DNA of 64,000 nt. Origin: Lasiodiplodia sp. COLG20. Taxonomy: Eukaryota > Ascomycota > Dothideomycetes > Botryosphaeriales > Botryosphaeriaceae. The translations under genes were made by a program, and so were the position numbers. The notes beneath the pieces are model-generated. The model had not been told where the DNA came from. It saw only the letters and a list, made by a program, of their open reading frames with translations, and did not search any database. Position 1 is the stretch's first letter. Each line of letters starts with the position of its first letter. The DNA lies in contig VNWV01000013.1 in NCBI GenBank assembly GCA_009801085.1, positions 62,001 to 126,000 of the forward strand, in the 5' to 3' direction. This document shows, one piece after another, positions 56,343-64,000 of this stretch.

Positions 56343-57622
56343 GCTCAGTTTCTACGTGTTCTGATGTATGTTTGACGTCCGGGAGGGCTTATGAATCGAT
56401 TGGTGAGGTCAGGGGGAGGTGGCGGAACGGGAACTTTGCGGGACGGTTCCGCAATCAACGGAACGCAATTTAAACGTGTTGTACAGCTAGAACAGGATCA
56501 ATGCTTCCATTTATCATGATCCTGGCTCGTAAGAACATATAGAGTGAGTGGTATCCCAAGATCATTGCTCTGGAACCACCCGGTGATGACAAGGAATTTT
56601 TCACTGAAGTCCCCACAGCCTTCGTGTATCGCAACTGATGAACACGAGACTTATTGAAATTGATTGCTAAGCTCTTAGAAAGACGGCTTAATTCACTACC
56701 CAATAGAAGAACGAATAGTCAATTCCCCTATACAAAGAGAACTGGATTGTGTTCAGAAGGCAAAACACCCCTTTTAAATAGAAGGCTAGATGTAATGGAA
56801 TATACATGACTATTTTCGATACTACAGTTTTGCTCACGGCTTCGCCGGTACTGGGAGAAGAGCCTATCTGAGACTATTAAGGAGGAGGTATACGGTTGCG
56901 GTATTTGCGGAGAAATCTATGGGTATGCGTTACTGGCTGTATTGCGAGAATGAGCTACGTAAGCCTTACCATGCAGTAGAGATGACGTATGAGGGTACGA
57001 GAGCGCGCAGGATGGCTGGGGAGCCGGATAAATGGGTTGAGAGGAGCTGAAAGCCAACAGCTGCGGAGCGACAGTTGTTGAGCTGAGGGCCTCGCGACGT
57101 TTTTGCCGTTTAGAGCGGTGGAGGCGGGCGGCGGGTTCCTGCACATCCTCAACACATCTCGCGCCGATCCGATAACACCTCTACCTCCCTTCATCGGCTT
57201 ACACCAGCCTCGATTTCTCCAAAAACCTAACGGATACCCTCATCGCCTCCTCCGAGCGCCTGGCATCGGCACCTCCTGGCATTTGGCGAACTGTGTATGC
57301 ACTCCCCGAAGATCTCCCTCGGCGATCGACAGGCCACTTGTCTAAGATCCCGAAGAACTCCCTCGGTACTTCCAGCGTCAGCCAATCCTCCAGGGCTCAC
57401 AACCACAGGTTCAAAGTTCTCCGCTTTACTCCTTGTAGTCACCATCCTGCTTCTCCTCCCACTCCTCCACCAGTGCCTCATTGGCAAAGTCCTTTGGCTC
57501 CCAGGTTGGTTCGTATGACTCCCTAGTCACCGAGTTGTCCTCCCCGCCAATCAGATAGTGCTCAGCAGTCTCCTCCCTTCATTCCCACTCATGTCTCATC
57601 ACCTTTGCTCTAGGTATTGCAT
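56343..57622. other. 1.3-kb intergenic region, no gene seen
   Basis: Between the tRNA and fold-back repeat copy 2. Short frames on both strands overlap and have no domain. No clear second tRNA. Confidence 0.5.
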
Positions 57623-57818
57623 CCGACGGCTAGCGTAAATTTATTTCCGCTCATGCCGTGGGTAGTTGAAGCTATCATCCGGACGTGAATGTAAAATTAT
57701 TAATTCGACATTTACATCCGGACGATAGCTTCAAATACCCGGGTTTGTATTCTTTTTTTTTGTTTTAAAAAAAAAAAAAAAGAAGAAGAAACAGGAATCG
57801 TGAGAGTGTCAACGTTGT
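57623..57818. mobile_element. Fold-back repeat (MITE-like), copy 2
   Basis: Inverted arms 57660..57692 and 57708..57740 (GGGTAGTTGAAGCTATC... with the complementary ...GATAGCTTCAAATACCC) enclose a 15-nt AT-rich loop. Similarity to copy 3 extends on both sides, from CCGACGGCTAG (57623) through a T/A homopolymer zone to GTCAACGTTGT (57818). No open frame inside, so it would be non-autonomous. Confidence 0.85.
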
Positions 57819-58133
57819 CCATTAAGGTTGTATGATAATCGTACTGTCCGAACAAGTCATGGATGTACAGGCCAAGGTTTTCCTAATAGGAACGTAAAGC
57901 TGGCGGGCAAATGAGAGACCCCAGATATAGCTGACAAAGTGTAATTTGCATTAATGGGTCTGATACGGTGTACACTTACCCTTGCCTTCGGGCTCGGACT
58001 CGGGCTCGGGGTCGGCCTTGAACTCGAAGACTCCACGTAGACGGTCATACAAGAAGCGCCACTAACTTACTTGCTACATACTTCTTGCCAGTACTCTTCG
58101 AACCTAATCGATCATCTCTGCTTAACAGCTAAG

Positions 58134-58894
58134 ATGGAGAAGCTCCTGGGTCGTCATTTGCGAAATGGTAAAGCCAACCTTAGACTAAGCAAATGCTTCC
58201 AGATTGACAGTCGCAGTCGTTCCCTCGGTCAATCCAATATACGCGGCGGGGCTTCATAATGCTCGACTCTTCAGCAGTAGACCCAGGCACCAGCTGCCAC
58301 CCCATCCAAACGGTCCAACAGCCACCCCCCGAAAGTCGGTTGACTTATCGACAAGGCGTGTGAGGAGCACCGCTGCTGAATATGTTTTGTAAGAGCAGCG
58401 CTCTTCCCGCGTTTCATGCTATACTAATTTACGGCTTGCGTAGGACGACGTTGGACAAGATCACCAATTGGGCATGCCAGGGCTCCCTGTGGCCCATGAC
58501 TTTTGGCCTAGCATGCTGCGCCATTGAGATGATGCATGTTTCGATGCCGCGATACGACCAAGATCGCCTTGGTATCATCTTCCGCGCGTCGCCTCGACAA
58601 TCCGATGTTCTCATCGTCTCCGGGACGGTCACAAATAAGATGGGCCCAGCGCTCCGTCAGGTATACGATCAGATGCCAGAGCCGAAGTGGGTCATCAGTA
58701 TGGGGAGCTGTTCCAATGGAGGTGGCTACTATCATTACAGCTACAGCGTGGTAAGGGGCGTAGACCGGATTGTGCCAGTGGATATATATGTGCCGGGATG
58801 TCCGCCAACACCGGAGGCGCTGATGTATGGCGTTTTCCAGCTACAGAAGAAGATGAGACAGAGGAAAATCACAAGGATGTGGTATAGGAGATGA
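58134..58894 (+). CDS. NADH:ubiquinone oxidoreductase 20 kDa (PSST/NDUFS7) subunit
   Basis: Exons 58134..58167, 58211..58388 and 58444..58894 give 220 residues. The core ([85 protein letters not shown]) is the complex I subunit that holds iron-sulphur cluster N2. All four ligands are present: Cys95, Cys96, Cys160 and Cys190. The first 60 residues are rich in Arg, Ser and His with few acids, fitting a mitochondrial presequence. Compared with the strict family consensus, [10 protein letters not shown] and VEMM-to-IEMM are mild changes. It sits between two direct copies of a fold-back repeat, with the second copy starting 53 bp after the stop. The 43-nt first intron was chosen to reach the only usable ATG. 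Confidence 0.88.
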
Positions 58895-58947
58895 AAGAGG
58901 GATCGAATGCAACTACGCTTTCCTATCCTGTATGGTAGGTACTGTAG

Positions 58948-59127
58948 CCGACGGCTAGTGTGAATTTATTTTCCGTTTATGCCGCGGGTAGTTGAAGCTA
59001 TCGTCCGGACGTGAATGTCTAATTATTGATTCTACATTTACATCCGGACGTTGGCTTCAAATACCCGAGTTTGTCCTTTTTTATTTCTCAAGCGAAGAAA
59101 AAAGAGTCGTAAGATTGTCAACGTTGT
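58948..59127. mobile_element. Fold-back repeat (MITE-like), copy 3
   Basis: Same orientation and layout as copy 2: shared left flank from CCGACGGCTAG, inverted arms 58986..59018 and 59034..59066, shared right flank to GTCAACGTTGT. Lies between the complex I gene and the end of the biotin ligase gene, 33 bp from the ligase stop codon. Confidence 0.85.
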
Positions 59128-59159
59128 ATCTATTCTCCTTCCACGCCGGAAAAGGTATT

Positions 59160-61434
59160 CTAAACCTTCCTCTTGAGCAAGCCCTTAAAGAAGTCGAAAC
59201 TGTTACTGTCGCTTTGCAGCGCCCACATTTTCCCCGTCTTCCGGTCCTCCCACCCCAGCTCTTCCGCTAGTAGCAATCCCCAATCGCTTGTAATGCCTTT
59301 GATCTGGGCTCTGATACCACCTTCATTCTCGAGAACAACGACTTGGTCCCTGTAAAAGCGGAATAGTCAGCGGAACAGCCAGAACACACTCAGACCCGTG
59401 GGAAATGCTCACTGATGCAACCACAGCCGATAATACATCTCCTGCAACTCCCCATCCCACCCATCCCGGCAGAACTTCGTATACAGCTCTTGAAACCGCG
59501 TCATAATACACGCTAGCAGTTTCTCAGCCTTGACGGGCGGCAGACCGTGCGCCTTCGCCAGCGCATCCACACTAGTCGTCGGCGCCGCATTGGCCAAGTT
59601 GAACCCCACGCCCAGAACAACGGTAAACTCTGAATCCTGGTACGACGTATTCACGAGCACCCCGCTGATCTTGACGTAATCGGACGGCGAAGGGCTGCTG
59701 CCGCTGCCCGATGCGAATGCGGGCGAGGAAGGGTCAAGGGCGTAGATGTCGTTGGGCCACTTCAGCCTGATGGGAAGCTTTTCATATCCCGGCTCGTACG
59801 TCTGCACGGCTTGGACGATGGCCATCGCGGTGACGTACTGGATGAACACGATGGGCGCGTGTGAGAGTGTTATGGGGTGGCGCAGCACGGTGGTGAACAT
59901 CAGGGCGCCGGGCGGAGCGACCCAGACGTTGGTGCCGCGGCCGCGGGCGGCGACCTGGGTGGTTGCTGTGGCGGTGAAGCCGGAGGGGAGGTGCTTGAGT
60001 AAGGCGGGGTTTCTGTTTGGGGTCAGAGATGGGGAATTCTCGGGTGTGTACGATTGTAGTACTTCTCGATCATTGTGCTGGTGCTGGTGAGCACCTCTCC
60101 GTAGAGTAAATATCTCCCAAATTCGCTGTGAGAATTCGTCGACCGCGCCCGGTAGTGATCGAGGTTTGAGAAAAACGAATCGTGGTTCCAGTAGGGCGTG
60201 TCTTTGTTGGACGGGCGGTCCGACTCATGCACGATGAGGTGTTTGACAACCTTGTCATAGTCGGGGATCCTATCGCCGTTACCAGAAGATTCATCAGTCT
60301 TGTCACTCTCTTCGCTAACTTCTGCAAGAGCGTGTTGAGAGAGAGATCCACTGGATTTCTCCAGGTGGAAGGTGTCATGTTCGTCCTTGATGTACTCTTG
60401 ACCGTCCTCAAGGGTGGTGATAATATCACGCCATGAAGCCACCAGCTCAGCAACATCCGAGGGATTGGCAGAAGTAAGGTGAAGGGAAGAGAGGTGAGGT
60501 ACCGTATAAGGTTCCGTATTTACCCGCAGGCATAATTTGATGAGACATGCCGTAATGAAATCGGTGCGTCGCTTGTCGTCGTCTTCCAAGGCTTTAACCA
60601 GCTTGCCGTAGCCAGGAATATCCGCTCCCATAGTGAGATTGACAGCAGCGAATCTATGATACTTGGTCAATACGGTGCCTTGCTTTTCTAAATCGGACGG
60701 TACTGACTCTGGGTGCAAGCCGGTTAAAATCACACCTCCTTCTCCAACCTTGCGGTATACAATAGCTGCAGCTCCCTCGCCGGAATCGACACGCAGCTGT
60801 TCCGTGTAGCTCGCAAGAATCTCAACGCCGCGGTCTTCAAGCTTCTTAGCATCGACAAAGACACCGCCTCCGTTATAATAACAGCGAAACGTTTCGGGCA
60901 CGGTGCTGCCAGCCAGCGCCTTCTTGTTGACCTCCAACCTCACCGCTCGCGCACCCGCTTCGCTCCGATACACAAACCCAGGAAAAGCGAGGCCGCGGCA
61001 GATGCCCGGGTAGAAAGCGAGCTCGCGGTCGCCGACGGCCTCCATCTCGCCACCCACTTCGAACTCGCAGCGGGCGCACGCGTAGTAGCCGCCTGCGCAG
61101 AAACCGAGGTAGTTGCCACCGGCGTTCACGTACTGGGCGATGCGGCGATTGCCTTCGCCGTTCAGTATGCGGCAATAGCCAAGATCCGCGCCGCCTGGCA
61201 TGACCAGCAGCGCACACGACGCGCTCCACGGTTCATGTAGAAGCGCGGGGCTGTCGATTGGGAGGACGGCATAGTTGGGCGAGAGCAGCTGCCGTAGCGT
61301 CCACATGCAGTGCAGCACGCTTTTAGAAGAACTGCCGCCGCCTGGAGTGCGTCAATAGTTGTTCTTATGATGAACGCAAGATTAGGTATTGCTTTACCAG
61401 AGTAGACCAGTACGTTTGTCCGCTTGCTCGCCAT
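59160..61434 (-). CDS. BPL1: Biotin--protein ligase
   Basis: Exons 61398..61434, 60063..61341, 59413..60012 and 59160..59349 give 701 residues. The N-terminal third is the glutamine-amidotransferase-like domain of fungal biotin ligases (NVLVYSGGGSSSKSV, PGGADLGYCR, YVNAGGNYLGFCAGGYYA). The catalytic domain follows, with TSTSTMIEK, the biotinyl-AMP loop GRGTNVWVAPPGALMFT, KWPNDIYA, and ISGVLVN. The C-terminal domain (VVVLENEGGIRAQIKGITSDWGLL) closes over the active site. The enzyme attaches biotin to acetyl-CoA carboxylase, pyruvate carboxylase and other carboxylases in the cytosol. It is a conserved housekeeping gene. The first and last exons were recovered by splice-site reading and match the known ends of the family. 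Confidence 0.95.
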
Positions 61435-63260
61435 GAGGAGTGGTAAGACCGGAAGAGCACGAGTGGGTTGGCGACGATAACGCTGATGCGCGGAGGTAGA
61501 AAGACTTGGGAGAATTGTGAGCCAACCGCGCAGCAGAAAATTAATCGAGGTGTCCAACAGGGCGAAGAACACGGCTGCAAGGCAGGTGGCTGACTAGAGC
61601 AAAGTCAAGCTGGTGGAGGAGCGGGGGCCCGGCTCGTGACGGAACGGCTGTGCAGGGACAAGCAGACCTTTCGACGCTCCAAGATAACCGATTGATACTT
61701 TGATAAGGACTGTTCCGCTTGCAGGGAAGAGGAATGTGTTTTTGTTGGGTACGGAACCGAGGCGTACGAATCCGAGGCCCCGCGCCACTCACGGATCATC
61801 CTCCCCAACGCCTTCCCTCGAGATTCAGGCATCGTAACGATCAGCATGCCGCGATAGGAACGTCTGAGTAAGCTTCTCAAAGGACGCAGCTACGGCATTG
61901 TGCATGTACAAGCGAATTCTCTTACGCGGTAATGACATCATGTATTGTTACATGATTGCATGCAGCGTTTATCAAGCTTTGAATGAACTGAAACCTTAGC
62001 GTAGCTTAACGTAGATAAGCTTTTCCTGTCTCTATGGCCGGCGGAGGCCGGCGGATGTATCTATCATCACCATCATAATCATTTCACATAAGTCAAACTA
62101 GACACATTTGGTCTCGCGTGTTACAAAGCAGACATGCGAGCTGCGATGCAAGGCTATTATCCCCGCAATATGGGGGTGCGAAGAAGTCAAGCAAACCTTT
62201 TGTCTTTAAGAGTTGAATGAGAGCACCAGGATAGCTGCCGGCTTTAAGAATGTGGAAATTCTCAGGCAATTACAAGCCTGCCAGGAGCACTTCCATGACA
62301 GTTTTGGTTGATCCTGTTCTTTTCAACGCCTGGTTCCGCACAACAAATATGTCTGCATCACATCCCACACCGCTACAGAGTTTAGCATTAGCCTTACTGT
62401 CCCCAGTGATGCCTGCATCTCTGTTCTCGGCGGCAGCGCTCTCGTTTTCTTGTGTGCTTGTGTGTGTGTTTTTTTCTTTCTTTCCCCGCCACTGTTCCCC
62501 CTTTTGCCGCATTATTGTTTTCATCTGTAACTCGTTGTTTGCCCGTAAAAGACCCTAATTCTGTCCTCAGCTCTCCTTGCGCAGCTTTAATAGTAGTCTG
62601 ATTTTTGACATTTATATCTCGCGTGTAAAGAGGGTAGTAGCTTTTATGAGGCATAGGAGGCTGAAGTTTTTCGCAACCTACTACAGAAACACGAGCTTTA
62701 TACGCTGTTACTATTGAAACATCATAAGTGAATAGTAAAGTCTATTGATTGGCTGCTCGGTGTTGTTATTGCCTGTATAAACGATGAGTGCAGCTTAACA
62801 CATCTCGTCAATTGGTTAGTGAGGCTGGACAGACGCGATTAAATAATATGCTATTCTAAAGCAGCCAAATATTTCCTTCTGTCTTGCAAGATAATGTTCG
62901 CTATCTAGGAAAGTTTTTTTTTCTTCTTCTTTGGTACTCTAATAGCGTCGGTTGCCTCAGCAGTATACATAAGCCCTCTCGTTTGGCTAACGAAGCACTC
63001 CAACCATGCATGCATGCACTTACCTAGACAAGTCGCGGGAGTAAAACACAGAACGAATGTGAAATGAAGTGAATATTCCATGTAGCTTTCGGCGGCACAA
63101 CTTATAAAGAAATGCAGTCCGGGCTTGATGGAAGCTTCGAATATGACTGACCTAGATACAGAAACCTTCCCCACAAACTACACCAAAAATGCTCAAATTC
63201 ATGTATATACCGACCGCTACCACCTCCTATCCTACCAGTGCGTTCAGGAGGCACGCCATG
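61435..63260. other. 1.8-kb intergenic region, no gene seen
   Basis: Upstream of the biotin ligase and downstream of the edge HET gene, so it holds the ligase promoter. The remaining frames (for example 62250..62558) are low-complexity Phe/Ser/Leu and unconvincing. Confidence 0.5.
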
Positions 63261-64000
63261 TTAAACTACCAATACCGTTCGCTCCTCGGCAACTGTAAAC
63301 ATGGTTTCCGAAAAGATTTCAAAAATACCGACTCGCCAATACTCGTCCTCGGTCTTGGTTGGAAGTAGTAGGATGCCTAGGTGGCGGGAAGGCATACAAT
63401 ATGTGCGAAACATTAATATCCCTTCATTTTGGCTGGATGAGAAGTCTGTCATCCAGCATCCGCAATGAACTGGTACCTCCCAGTCCGTGCAAATCTTTGC
63501 CACCTGTCTACCACCAAACCATCCTTCGTATATACCTCGGCCTTTCACGGGGTGGAAATCGCTGAGTCTCATTGCCCTGCCTGATATTGCAAGGCACCCT
63601 CCGCTGACTTGCCCGAATTCGTTCAAACCATGGTTTAAGGTTTGCGCATCTTCTATTGTGCAAGCCCACGAGTTTCCACAGCCAAATTCAGTGAATAAAG
63701 TCTTCACCGGCCAGCTCACCCGCCTCCCGCTACGTGCCCATGACCATGACGGTACATGAACATCTTCTCGGGCATTATCCTGAAGCAACGATCGAAGCTG
63801 TTTCTGCGAGGACGGCTTGGTAGCCCACAACAAGCCTCTCTTGAGGTCAAGTCTCCACAGCCCTGCAAGATACTGGTCGACATTATCGGCGGCTGCGGCC
63901 ATCGCAGATGAGGCAATGGCAGGTAGACGGTCCGTCTCATGGGTGAATTTTCGTCTGGAATATTCCTGGATAGCGGAGTACCAGAACATGTTGTACTGGA
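63261..64000 (-). CDS. C-terminal part of a HET-domain protein, cut by the right edge
   Basis: The minus-strand frame runs to the window edge and encodes at least 242 residues of the post-HET region: WYSAIQEYSRRKFTHETDRLPAIAS, QYLAGLWRLDLKRGLLW, VPSWSWAR. These blocks always follow the HET domain in the NxCNIAAT-type subfamily, the same subfamily as the pseudogene at 21072, so the HET domain itself must lie just outside the window. No stop or frame break in the visible part. Met at 63989 is probably internal rather than the true start, because the frame stays open to the edge. Confidence 0.85.
   Translation of the reverse strand, partial: QYNMFWYSAIQEYSRRKFTHETDRLPAIASSAMAAAADNVDQYLAGLWRLDLKRGLLWATKPSSQKQLRSLLQDNAREDVHVPSWSWARSGRRVSWPVKTLFTEFGCGNSWACTIEDAQTLNHGLNEFGQVSGGCLAISGRAMRLSDFHPVKGRGIYEGWFGGRQVAKICTDWEVPVHCGCWMTDFSSSQNEGILMFRTYCMPSRHLGILLLPTKTEDEYWRVGIFEIFSETMFTVAEERTVLVV

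Noticed and set aside
62250..62558. 102-codon frame with hydrophobic segment
   Set aside because: Low-complexity Phe/Ser/Cys run over T-rich DNA; no homology or splice context.
63261..63989. Treating Met at 63989 as a true gene start
   Set aside because: The encoded part is the post-HET region, so the gene must extend past the window edge.

Overview
The window is nuclear DNA of a filamentous ascomycete (Pezizomycotina); I cannot fix the class. Nearly every gene is split by 37-99 nt GT-AG introns. Families expanded in moulds are present: HET incompatibility proteins, a NACHT NLR, a HeLo-like effector, an OPT transporter, a fungal rhodopsin-like membrane protein, a C2H2 regulator with a fungal transcription-factor domain, P450s and SDRs. 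A tRNA-Gly has an intron at the usual nuclear position. Most gene models below were assembled by reading splice sites by eye and checking that the frame closes.

Layout. 0-5.5 kb: end of a membrane protein, a membrane-anchored HET protein, and a dead membrane-protein gene. 6-10 kb: two head-to-head F-box-like paralogues. 10.7-18 kb: a secreted tyrosinase, a secreted intradiol dioxygenase and an oligopeptide transporter. 18-23.3 kb: gene-poor DNA with a HET pseudogene. 23.3-30 kb: the most interesting locus, a large NACHT protein whose C-terminal half is a HET domain, divergent from a 291-residue HeLo-like protein. 31.5-33 kb: a rhodopsin-like membrane protein. 33-38.9 kb: about 6 kb without recognisable genes. 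38.9-56 kb: a compact ten-gene oxidative cluster (C2H2 regulator, alpha/beta hydrolase, hydroxyisobutyrate-dehydrogenase-type enzyme, metallo-beta-lactamase-fold hydrolase, NAD(P)-binding protein, two P450s, FAD monooxygenase, two SDRs) with no PKS, NRPS or terpene backbone gene. 56-61.5 kb: tRNA-Gly, a complex I 20 kDa subunit gene between two copies of a fold-back repeat, and biotin-protein ligase. The right edge cuts another HET gene.

How parts may work together. The HeLo-like protein ends in two imperfect repeats that resemble HET-s-type amyloid motifs, and the adjacent NLR carries one matching motif just before its NACHT domain. This is the layout of a HET-S/NWD2-like amyloid-signalling cell-death pair, but with a HET domain where WD or ankyrin repeats are expected. 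In the oxidative cluster, the two zinc fingers of the regulator predict the site GNGGGG, and tight groups of such sites lie upstream of most cluster genes, including the regulator itself. Three premature stops in two dead genes can each be explained by CpA-to-TpA change, the signature of repeat-induced point mutation.
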